Notes: a model not told the origin generated them from the sequence alone. Shown: positions 1 through 6,700, counted from the first letter of the stretch. The stretch: DNA of 9,329 nucleotides from AC-32 sp046726435 (GCA_046726435.1 JBKPAM010000055.1:1-9329), one strand, 5' to 3'. Numbers and translations: made by a program.

Positions 1-581
1 GTGCCCCAGCCGCACTCGCTCAGGAACCGCGCGCGGATGCGGCGCACCTCCTCGGGCGGAGCCGCGGGCACGGGGCCCTCGTGCAGCACGTCCTGCCAGG
101 AGAGCACGGCCCCGCCCAGACCCGTCTGGCGAAGCGTATTCCCCGCGCTCTCGCCGTTCGTCACGTGGAGGAGCGGCCCGAGCTCCGGGTCGCGCCCGCC
201 TCGGGCCAGGTACGCCGCGCCGCAGGTGCAGTGGTCCAGCGAGTCGCACGCGCAGCCGAGCACCCGCGCGAGCTCGTCGCGGACCCGGCGTAGGCCGGCG
301 AGCTTGTCGTCGACGTCGTCGATCTTCTGGGCGAGCCGGACGCGGATCGACTCCTGCGTGCTGCCGCGCCTCGTCAGCCGCGTGTGCTCGGCGATCTCGC
401 TGAGCGTGAAGCCGAGGCTCTGCGCCTCCTTGACCGCCCGTACGAAGCGGACCGTCTCCTCGTCGTAGACGCGATGCCCGTTCGGCCCGCGCGGGGGCTC
501 GGCCAGCAGCCCACGGCGTTCGTAGTAGCGGAGCGTCTCGATGTTCACTCCGGCGCGGCGGGCGACCTCTCCGATCCGCAT
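1..581 (-). CDS. MerR-family metal-type regulator fused to a DUF1835-like domain (partial, C-terminus off the window)
   Basis: The frame read from the ATG at 581-579 is open for 193 codons to the window edge. Residues 2-70 form the MerR winged-helix DNA-binding domain (IGEVARRAGVNIETLRYYERRG, split here as IGEVARRAG, then ETLRYYERRG), followed by a dimerisation helix at about 77-108. The tail carries Cys110, Cys112, Cys118 and Cys120 plus His117, resembling the metal-binding region of mercury MerR (CAC...C). The upstream cysteine that MerR uses for Hg(II) (C82 in Tn501 MerR) is Ser/Thr here, so the ligand may be another metal. From residue 137 the chain continues as a DUF1835-like domain (LLHVTNGESAGNTLR; WQDVLHEGPVP at 162-172). 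A MerR protein normally ends near residue 140, so this is a fusion with unknown output. There is no Shine-Dalgarno, and a -10 box lies 9 nt upstream of the ATG, so the mRNA may be leaderless. The MerR call is firm; the DUF1835 call is by motif recall. Confidence 0.88.
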   Translation of the reverse strand, partial: MRIGEVARRAGVNIETLRYYERRGLLAEPPRGPNGHRVYDEETVRFVRAVKEAQSLGFTLSEIAEHTRLTRRGSTQESIRVRLAQKIDDVDDKLAGLRRVRDELARVLGCACDSLDHCTCGAAYLARGGRDPELGPLLHVTNGESAGNTLRQTGLGGAVLSWQDVLHEGPVPAAPPEEVRRIRARFLSECGWG

Positions 582-590
582 AGTGAGGCC

Positions 591-622
591 ACTCTAGACC
601 TGTACCTGGGTACGGAAGTCAA
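591..622 (-). promoter_or_regulatory. mer-like operator/promoter of the MerR-DUF1835 gene
   Basis: On the minus strand there is a -35 TTGACT (622-617), a 20-bp spacer and a -10 TAGAGT (596-591). The spacer holds the inverted repeat GTACC-CA-GGTAC (613-602). MerR-family activators act on promoters with overlong 19-20 bp spacers carrying a dyad between the -35 and -10. The half-site CCGTAC after TTGACT is close to the classical mercury operator. The -10 ends 9 nt before the ATG, which places transcription start 2-3 nt before the start codon. The site probably mediates autoregulation. Confidence 0.75.
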
Positions 623-669
623 GCGGTGGCACGCCGCGTGCCGTCTCCTCCGCGCGGGATAATCGGCGC

Positions 670-768
670 GTGGCGGTTGAGGCGGCGACGGCCGTTCCGA
701 AGGAGCGGATGACCCGGCTGCCCGACCCCGAGCCGTCGGCGGCCGCCGAAGGCACGCTCGTCGGCTGA
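670..768 (+). CDS. possible small ORF of 32 residues, unknown function
   Basis: A GTG at 670 opens a 32-codon frame ending in TGA at 766-768, four bases before the stop of the convergent GFA-like gene. I recognise no family. The peptide begins VAVEAATAVPKERM and is rich in Ala, Pro and Glu, with no membrane segment. In its favour, 29 of 32 codons end in G or C, like the real genes here, and GATAAT (658-663) sits 6 nt upstream of the GTG, the spacing expected for a leaderless transcript. Against it, the frame is short, I see no good -35, and GC-rich DNA produces such frames by chance. An internal ATG at 709 would give 19 residues. Confidence 0.3.
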   Translation: MAVEAATAVPKERMTRLPDPEPSAAAEGTLVG

Positions 769-772
769 CGGC

Positions 773-1450
773 CTAGCGGCCGACCAGCTCCTGGAACCCC
801 GGCTCGCCCCGGATCGGGTCGAAGTCCGAGTCCTCCTTCGCCATCGCGCGGCAGCCATCCCACGCGTCGACCGCTTGGCCGAGGTGCTCGAGCGCGTCGG
901 CCGTCTGCCCGGCGCGGCTCTCGGAGCAGGCGACGTTGTAGAGCAATTTGGGGTTCCCCGGATCAGTCTCCAGCAGCTCGCGCCCGCGGTCGGCAGCCTG
1001 CGCGTACTCGCCGGCCTCGTAGAGCGGTCTCACCGAGTCCCACACGTCGGGGTCGTAGCGTTCGATCGTGTCGGGCAGGCCGATCCACGCGTGCCGTCGC
1101 GAGTCGTAGCCCGACTCGGTCGGCGGCGGGAAGGACGGGTCTGCGAAGGAGCCGATCGAGACGACGATCAGATCGGGCTCTGCCGGCTCGGTGTAGAAGA
1201 CCTGCGAGCCGCACTCAGGGCAGAAATGGAAGACGTGCTCCTTCCGGTCCGCCTCGTCGGAGATGCGCGAGTAGTCGTTGAAGCGGCCGGCGACCTGCAC
1301 TTGATCCGCCTTGAAGCCGGCCTGCATCCCGAAGGCGCTCCCGGTCCGGCGCTGGCAGGCCAGGCAGTGGCAGATGGAGACCGCGAACGGATCGCCTGAG
1401 ACCTCCAGACGGAGCTGCCCGCAGTGACAGGCGGCCTCTCGGGTGGCCAT
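773..1450 (-). CDS. GFA-type zinc protein (Mss4-like fold) with C-terminal TPR-like extension
   Basis: This 225-residue protein has two parts. Residues 5-127 match the GFA family (glutathione-dependent formaldehyde-activating enzyme/CENP-V fold). They carry the zinc cysteines CHCG (C8, C10), CHCxxC (C27, C29, C32) and FCPECG (C77, C80), and end with RRHAWIGLPD, typical of the family. Members bind zinc and are often linked to aldehyde or thiol chemistry, but most have no proven reaction, so the substrate is unknown. Residues 128-225 form an extra helical region with TPR character (YEAGEYAQAADRGRELL, then NPKLLYNVACSESRAG) and a C-terminal DFDPIRGEPGFQEL segment of the kind that often closes TPR arrays. 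I chose the ATG at 1450 because the domain starts there; a GTG at 1501 would add 17 residues with no family match. There is no SD; TTAGGT at 1464-1459 lies 8 nt upstream. The gene is divergent from imuB. Confidence 0.85.
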   Translation of the reverse strand: MATREAACHCGQLRLEVSGDPFAVSICHCLACQRRTGSAFGMQAGFKADQVQVAGRFNDYSRISDEADRKEHVFHFCPECGSQVFYTEPAEPDLIVVSIGSFADPSFPPPTESGYDSRRHAWIGLPDTIERYDPDVWDSVRPLYEAGEYAQAADRGRELLETDPGNPKLLYNVACSESRAGQTADALEHLGQAVDAWDGCRAMAKEDSDFDPIRGEPGFQELVGR

Positions 1451-1503
1451 CGCGCGAAACCTAACGAACCAACCCGACTGCTTTCGCGCGACCGCGGTCA
1501 CGA

Positions 1504-1552
1504 TCTGGCCGCTTGACAGGGGAACAAGACTCTGGCCGCTTGACAGGGGAAC
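1504..1552 (+). repeat. two perfect 22-bp direct repeats in the imuB upstream region
   Basis: Copies at 1504-1525 and 1531-1552 are identical over 22 bases and separated by 5 bases (AAGAC), giving a 27-bp period. Each copy contains TTGACA and ends in GAAC. Only the downstream copy continues into GTTC to complete a LexA box and has a -10 at a usable distance. The upstream copy looks like a duplicated -35/half-operator, either a recent tandem duplication or a retained regulatory element. Confidence 0.9.
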
Positions 1553-1569
1553 GTGTGTTCGTGTAGAAC
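1540..1569 (+). promoter_or_regulatory. imuB promoter, sigma70-type
   Basis: A consensus -35 TTGACA lies at 1540-1545, followed by an 18-bp spacer and the -10-like TAGAAC at 1564-1569 (4 of 6 matches). Transcription would start near 1576, only a few bases before the ATG at 1580, implying a leaderless or nearly leaderless imuB mRNA. Both LexA boxes overlap this core promoter, as expected for repression. Confidence 0.65.
1549..1560 (+). promoter_or_regulatory. LexA (SOS) box 1
   Basis: GAACGTGTGTTC is a perfect GAAC-N4-GTTC dyad. Its central GTGT fits the RNRY core of the Gram-positive/actinobacterial LexA consensus (CGAACRNRYGTTYG), and a G follows at 1561 as in the consensus. It lies between the -35 and -10 of the imuB promoter, so bound LexA would block RNA polymerase. 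Confidence 0.85.
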
Positions 1570-1577
1570 ATACGTTC
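1566..1577 (+). promoter_or_regulatory. LexA (SOS) box 2
   Basis: GAACATACGTTC is a second perfect GAAC-N4-GTTC dyad with an RNRY core (ATAC). It is centred 17 bp from box 1 and covers the end of the -10 and the predicted transcription start, ending 2 nt before the imuB ATG. I found no other GAAC-N4-GTTC match in the window by eye. Two boxes imply tight repression until DNA damage. Confidence 0.85.
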
Positions 1578-1579
1578 CC

Positions 1580-2764
1580 ATGATCGCCTGTCTGGTCATC
1601 CCCGGATTCGAGCTGCGGGTCGCGCTGCGGGCACGGCCTCGGCTGCAGCTCGCGCCCGCCGCGCTCGCGCCGGAACCGGGGGCCGAGGCGCTGCTCGGGC
1701 CGGTGACCGCGGCGGCGGAGGAGGCCGGCGTGCAGCCCGCAATGCGGCTGGGGGAGGCGCTGGCCATGTGCCCGTCGCTCCAGCTCGTCGATCCCGACCC
1801 GGCGGCGGCCGAGGAGGCGTGGGAGGGGATCGTGCGGCAGCTCGAGGACGCGGGCTTCGCAGTCGACGCGGCCGCTCCGGGGTGTGCGTACTTCGAGACG
1901 CGCGGGCTGGAGCGGCTCTACGGCGGGCTGGAGCCGGCGCTCAAGCGTGCGCTCACCGCGGCGGGGCCTGGCTGGGACGCGCGCGTGGGTGCAGCGAACC
2001 GGCGTTTCGCCGCGCTCGCGGCGGCCAACGTCGCGCGGGCCGGTCAGGCGCTCGTCGTCTCGGACGAGCGTGCGCGGGAGTTCCTCGCGCCGCTGCCGCT
2101 GACGCTGCTGCCGCTGGACGTGCGCAGGCGAGAAGAGCTCGAGGAGCTCGGGGTGAAGAGGCTTGGAGAGCTTGCCGGGCTCCCTGGAGGCGCGGTGGCC
2201 GAACGTCTGGGGCCGGACGGCCGCCGCGCCTGGAGCCTGGCGAGGGGCGGCTCGAAGCGGCGCGTGCGCGGGCGGAGGCCGGCGGCAGAGCTGTTCGAGA
2301 CGCTGGAGTTCCCGGAGGCGGTCGGGAACGAGCTGACGCTCAGACGCTCGCTGGGCGTCCTGCTCGACCGGCTGCTGGCACGTCCGGAGCGAAGCGGGCG
2401 GGCCCTCCGCAAGCTCGCGCTCGCGGGACGCCTGGTCGGCGGCGGCTCGTGGCGGGGAACGGTGACTCTCCGTGACGCCACCGCCGATCCCGCCCGCCTG
2501 CGCGCGGCGCTCGGGCCGAAGCTGCTAGAGCTTCCGGCGCCGGTGATGATGCTGCGCCTCGAGGCGCTCGCGCTGACGGAGTCGGTCGGCCGTCAGCTCG
2601 AGCTCGTCCGGCCCGAAGGAGACGAGCTCCGGTCACACCTGCGCGAGGGCCTTCGCCAGGTCCGCGTGGGGACCGGCTCCGGATCCGTCTGTACCGTCGT
2701 CGAGGTGGCGCCGTGGTCGCGTCTGCCCGAGCAGCGGGCTCTGCTGGTTCCGCGAGACGAATAA
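1580..2764 (+). CDS. imuB: ImuB, catalytically inactive Y-family polymerase homologue of the SOS mutasome
   Basis: ImuB does not polymerise; in the known mutasome it bridges the beta clamp and the error-prone polymerase DnaE2 during translesion synthesis. The 394-residue product has the Y-family/ImuB plan: palm and fingers at about 1-185, a helix-hairpin-helix thumb at about 187-223 (EELGVKRLGELAGLPGGAV) and a little-finger-like domain at about 235-345. Active-site acids are missing: the N-terminal Asp motif reads VIPGFEL (6-12), and the SxDE segment reads APGCAYFET (99-107), followed by the ImuB-typical GLERLYGG. QLELV at 339-343 is a candidate clamp-binding motif, placed as in other ImuB proteins. 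The C-terminal tail is short compared with mycobacterial ImuB (over 500 residues), which may affect partner binding. I chose the ATG at 1580 over an in-frame GTG at 1553 because the family begins at MIACLVIP and the GTG lies inside LexA box 1. The gene is SOS-controlled and precedes the DUF6504-like gene. Confidence 0.93.
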   Translation: MIACLVIPGFELRVALRARPRLQLAPAALAPEPGAEALLGPVTAAAEEAGVQPAMRLGEALAMCPSLQLVDPDPAAAEEAWEGIVRQLEDAGFAVDAAAPGCAYFETRGLERLYGGLEPALKRALTAAGPGWDARVGAANRRFAALAAANVARAGQALVVSDERAREFLAPLPLTLLPLDVRRREELEELGVKRLGELAGLPGGAVAERLGPDGRRAWSLARGGSKRRVRGRRPAAELFETLEFPEAVGNELTLRRSLGVLLDRLLARPERSGRALRKLALAGRLVGGGSWRGTVTLRDATADPARLRAALGPKLLELPAPVMMLRLEALALTESVGRQLELVRPEGDELRSHLREGLRQVRVGTGSGSVCTVVEVAPWSRLPEQRALLVPRDE

Positions 2765-2991
2765 ACGAGCCTTCCGCTGTGCTCGTCGAGGCCCATCTGG
2801 ATGGCTCGCCTCGTCGGGTTAACCGAGCCCCCGTCGCGCTGGTGCGGGAGGAGTGGCGCGTGGTCGACCGCTGGTGGACGGAAGAGCCGGTCAGCCGGCG
2901 CTACTTCGACGTCGTCCTCGCAGGCGGTGAGCACGCGGTCGTGTTCCTCGACGAGGAGGTGGGCCGCTGGTTCAGCCAGCGAGGGACGTGA
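2713..2991 (+). CDS. DUF6504-like small protein of the imuB-dnaE2 locus
   Basis: This 92-residue protein has RRINEP (15-20), then an Arg/Trp-rich middle (WRVVDRWWTEEPVSRRYFDV) and the C-terminal GRWFSQRG. That matches my recollection of DUF6504, a small beta-rich family often found between imuB and dnaE2 in actinobacteria. Its function is unknown; the context suggests an accessory role in translesion synthesis. RRINEP spans the imuB stop, so translation must start inside imuB. The GTG at 2713 is the only standard start before it, preceded by GAGG (2702-2705) at 7 nt. This gives a 52-nt overlap with imuB and probable coupling. The first 14 residues (Ala/Ser/Gly-rich) do not look conserved. A GTG at 2779 would drop the conserved motif and is less likely. 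The gene ends 9 bp before the convergent bicupin stop. Confidence 0.75.
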   Translation: MVASARAAGSAGSARRINEPSAVLVEAHLDGSPRRVNRAPVALVREEWRVVDRWWTEEPVSRRYFDVVLAGGEHAVVFLDEEVGRWFSQRGT

Positions 2992-3003
2992 GCGGCCGGC
3001 TCA
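2989..3003. other. small dyad containing both convergent stop codons
   Basis: TGAGC-GGCCG-GCTCA forms a perfect 5-bp stem with a 5-nt loop. The left arm begins with the TGA of the DUF6504-like gene, and the right arm reads as the TGA of the bicupin on the other strand. It has no T-tract and is too short for a convincing intrinsic terminator, so there is no strong barrier here to transcription running on toward dnaE2. Confidence 0.45.
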
Positions 3004-3780
3004 GCCTCCGCGAACGCGGTCGACGAACCCGCCGGGCGGCGTATGGAGGTTGAACACGCGAAGTGGCCCGGGCCCGAGGTTCCGGAAGCCGTGCTCGACG
3101 TTGCGCGGTGCGGAGAAGGCCGTGCCGGGCCCGCCGCGTCGCGGCCCGGCGGCGGTGTGGAACTCCACAGTGCCCTCGAGCACGTAGAACGAGTCCGTGT
3201 GGTCCCTGTGGACGTGCGGGTCGACGCCCTCGAACTCAGGAGAGAAGGTCAGGTCGAGAGCGGAGAGCTGCGGCAGGTCGCAGAGGATCCGCAGGGCGCT
3301 CGTGTCGTGCTCGACGAGCTCGGCGTCCTCGGCTCCACAGAAGACGGCGTCCGAAAACGGGCGGCCCCCGTCGGCCGGCGGCGCGTGCTGATCGAAGCCC
3401 GGGTTGCGACCCCGCATGTGGTCGCCGAAGCCCATCGACGGGACGTGGAGGTTGAGGAAGATCGCGGTGGCGGCGCTCGCGTTCCGGAACGTGTGGACCA
3501 CGTTCGGCGGTGCTGCGGCCACCGTCCCCGGCACCGCCTTGACGGTCGCCGGCTCCGGGCCGAGCGAGACCTCGACCTCGCCCTCCAGGACGTAGAAGGC
3601 GTCGGTGTGGTGCTTGTGGATGTGCGGGTCGGGCCCCTTCTCGCCCGGCTCGTAGCGGAACCACGTGAGGATCAAATCGTCGAGCTCGACCAGGATCCGC
3701 AGCGTGCGCTCCGGCCGGTCGGTAACGACCTCGCCCTCGCCGGGGGCTAGGAGGAGCGGCGCGTGTACGTCGAGCTCCAT
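3001..3780 (-). CDS. bicupin (two tandem cupin domains), substrate unknown
   Basis: The 259-residue protein is an internal duplication of a small beta-barrel cupin. Domain 1 (about 25-115) has PHIHKHHTDAFYVLEGE with H53 and H55, and H96 in the second motif (VVHTFRN). Domain 2 (about 160-248) has PHVHRDHTDSFYVLEGT with H189 and H191, and H230 (VEHGFRN). Asp (D60, D196) stands near where the metal-binding Glu usually sits. Both halves therefore keep a probable metal site, consistent with a metal-dependent dioxygenase, isomerase or binding protein, but the sequence does not fix the reaction. There is no signal peptide. I prefer the ATG at 3780; a GTG at 3786 would add two residues. The gene lies antisense between the DUF6504-like gene and dnaE2. 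Its first codons overlap the dnaE2 start by 18 bp, so its promoter must be inside dnaE2; TAGGCT at 3794-3789 is a weak -10 candidate 8 nt upstream. Confidence 0.88.
   Translation of the reverse strand: MELDVHAPLLLAPGEGEVVTDRPERTLRILVELDDLILTWFRYEPGEKGPDPHIHKHHTDAFYVLEGEVEVSLGPEPATVKAVPGTVAAAPPNVVHTFRNASAATAIFLNLHVPSMGFGDHMRGRNPGFDQHAPPADGGRPFSDAVFCGAEDAELVEHDTSALRILCDLPQLSALDLTFSPEFEGVDPHVHRDHTDSFYVLEGTVEFHTAAGPRRGGPGTAFSAPRNVEHGFRNLGPGPLRVFNLHTPPGGFVDRVRGG
3749..3754 (+). promoter_or_regulatory. strong Shine-Dalgarno of dnaE2
   Basis: AGGAGG lies 8 nt before the GTG at 3763. An in-frame TAG at 3748-3750 excludes any earlier start. The site lies within bicupin codons on the opposite strand. 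A strong SD here contrasts with the probable leaderless starts of the other genes and fits translation from a long upstream transcript rather than from a promoter next to the gene. Confidence 0.85.
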
Positions 3781-6700
3781 GCGCACTCAGCCTATTCGTT
3801 CCTCGACGGCGCCTCGCTGCCCGAGGAGCTCGCGGCGCGCGCGGCGGAGCTCGGCTACGAGGCGCTCGCGCTGACCGACCACGACGGCGTCTACGGCTCG
3901 CTCGAGTTTGCGCACATGGCGAAGACGTTCGGCGTGCGGCCGATCACCGGCGCCGAGATGACGCTTTCGGGCGGCTCGCACGTGACGCTCCTGGTCGAGA
4001 CCGCACAGGGGTACGCCAACCTCTGCCGGCTGCTGACCGCCGCGCACGCGCACACGCGGGACAGGCTCGACGAGCCTGCGCCGCCGGCCCTCGACCCGAC
4101 GCTGCTGGCGGAGCTGAACGAGGGGCTCGTCTGCCTCTCCGGCTGCGCGCGTCACGGGCTCGCAGTGCGGAGCCCGAACGGGGCGGCGGAGCTGGCGAGG
4201 GCATTCGGGCAGGAGCGCTTCTTCATCGAGCTCCAGCGGCCGTACGAGCGCGGCGACGCACGCCGGCTCGCCGCCTTGCGGGATCTCGCCGAGGCCCTGG
4301 GCGTGGCCACGGTTGCGACCGGGGACGTCCATGCGCACCACCCGCGCCGGGCCTCGCTCCAGGACGTGCTCGTCGCGATTCGCTGCCGCAGTGCGCTCGA
4401 GGGCTGCGAGCCCGAGCGGCGCGGCAACCACGAGAGCGTGCTCGTCGCGCCGGAGGAGGCGGCCGAGCGCTTCCCGCTCGACCGAGACGCCGTGGAGCGC
4501 TCGGGAGAGCTCGCCGCTCGGCTCGAGTTCGACCTGACCGAGGACCTGGGCTACCGCTACCCGGACTTCTCCGACACGGGCGAGCCTGCGATCCGGCGGC
4601 TCGCTCGCGTCTGCGACCGCGCCTTCGAAGAGCGCTACGGCGGTGCGAACACGCTACGCGTTCTCGAATCATGCGCACGAACCCGATTGGAGGAGGAGCT
4701 CCGACTGATCGACGAGCTCGGCCTGGCGGGCTTCTTCCTGCTGCACTGGGAGGTGCTCGAGCTGGCGCGGGACTGTGCTTTGGAGGTGCGCGGCGGCTCG
4801 GTCGCCCGCAACGTTCTTCCGCCCGGCCGCGGCCGCGGCAGCTCGGTCGGCTCGATCGTCTGCTACCTGACCGGCCTCTCGCACGTCGACCCTGTGAAGG
4901 CGGGCCTCTCGCTCGGCCGCTTCCTCAACCGCGAGCTCGTCTCGGTGCCGGACATCGACCTCGACTTTCCGCGCGACATCCGCGAGAAGCTGATCGTCGC
5001 GGTCTGCGACCGCTACGGGCGCGAGCACTCGGCGCTCGTCGCGAGCTTCTCGACCTACCACGCGCGAGGAGCGATCCGCGACATCGGCAAGGCGCTCGGT
5101 CTTCCCTTCGCGGAGCTCGAGCGGCTCGCTCGGCTGACCGACGGCAACCCGTACCGCGTCGGCGAGGAGCTGGAGAAGCTGCCGGATGCAGGGGCCAAGC
5201 GCGCCTCGCCCCGCTGGCGCGCGTTCGCCGAGCTCTGCGGCGAGATCGGCGGGCTGCCCCGCCACGTCTCGCAGCACCCGGGCGGGATGGTGATCTCCAC
5301 GAGGCCGCTGGTCGAGCTCGTCCCGGTGCAGCCCGCGGCGATGGAGGGACGGCAGCTCTGCCAGTGGGACAAAGACTCGTGCTCCGACGCGGGCTTCCTG
5401 AAGATCGACCTGCTCGGGCTCGGGATGCTCTCGGCGGTCGAGGACTGCGTCGAGCAGATCGCGCGTCATTCTGGAACGCGTAGCGTGATCGACCTGTCGC
5501 GCGTGCCGCTCGAGGACGGAGCGGTGTACGAAGAGATCCAGCGCGCGGACACGATCGGCGTCTTCCAGATCGAGAGCCGGGCACAGATGCAGTCGCTCCT
5601 GCAGACACGGCCGGAGAGCCTCGACGATCTGACGATCCAGGTCGCGCTCGTGCGGCCCGGGCCGATCCAGGGCGGCGCGGTACATCCGTACATCGCGAAC
5701 CGGCAGAAGCTGCGCGACGACCCGAGCTTCGTTCCGCCGGTCGACCATCCGCTGCTGGAGGAGCCGTTGCGCGAGACGCTGGGGGTGATCGTCTTCCAGG
5801 ACCAGGTGCTCGAGGTGGCGACGGCCCTGGCGGGCTTCTCGATCGGCGAGGCCGAGGGGCTGCGACGCGCGATGAGCCGGAAGCGGTCGCTGGAGGCAAT
5901 CGAGGCGTTCCGCGGCCGCTTCGTCGAAGGCGCGGTCGCCCGGGAGGTGAGCGCCGAGGTCGCGGACGCCGTCTTCGACAAGCTCGTCGGCTTCTCGGGC
6001 TTCGGCTTCCCGAAGTCGCACGCTGCCGCGTTCGGGCTGCTCGCGTACCAGTCGGCGTGGCTGCGGCATCACTACCCGGCCGAGTTCCTGTGCGCGCTGC
6101 TGAACGCCCAGCCGATGGGGTTCTACCCGCCCGCCTCGCTCGTGCGGGATGCGCAGCGGCGTGGGGTGGAGGTGCGCCCGCCGGACGTGAACCGCAGCGC
6201 GGCGACCTGCGTGCTCGAGGGGGAGGCGGTGCGGGTCGGGCTCTCGTACGTGCGCTCGCTCGGCGAGGACGAGGCTGCGGCGCTCGTCGCGGAGCGGGAG
6301 CGCGGAGGGCCGTTCGCGGGAGTGCGGGCGCTGGCGCAGCGGACGGGGCTCGACCGCGCGCGGCTGGAGGCGCTGGTGGCGTCGGGGGCGTGCGATGCGT
6401 TCGACGGCGGGCGGCGGGCGCTGCTGTGGGAGCTCGGTTTTGCCCCGCGGGCGCAGACGGTGCCGGGGAGCCGTGGAGAGGAAAGCCAGCTCGCCCTGCC
6501 GCTCGACCCGACGGCGACGACGCCGACCCTGCGCGAGCACTCTCCGTGGGAGCTGATGCTCGCCGACTACCGCACGACCAGTCTCTCCGTCGGCGTCCAC
6601 CCGTTGACTCTGCTGCGGCCGCACCTGCCGAAGGGGACGCTGTCGAGCGAGGAGCTGGCCGAGGCGCGGGCGGGAAGCTCGGTCGCGGTGGCGGGCATGG

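Noticed and set aside
1..468. 155-codon plus-strand frame at the left edge
   Set aside because: It is rich in Ser and Arg with no domain, and the minus strand in this interval carries the MerR-DUF1835 protein.
1553..1579. Longer imuB start at the GTG at 1553
   Set aside because: It lies within LexA box 1 and upstream of the predicted transcription start, and the extra nine residues do not match the family.
3487..3505. GAAC and GTTC halves near each other upstream of dnaE2
   Set aside because: They are separated by 11 bases rather than 4, and the segment is explained by bicupin coding, so it is not a LexA box.
3043..3750. 235-codon plus-strand frame through the bicupin
   Set aside because: It would fill the imuB-dnaE2 gap on the coding strand, but its composition is shadow-like, whereas the minus strand has duplicated cupin motifs with matching His residues.
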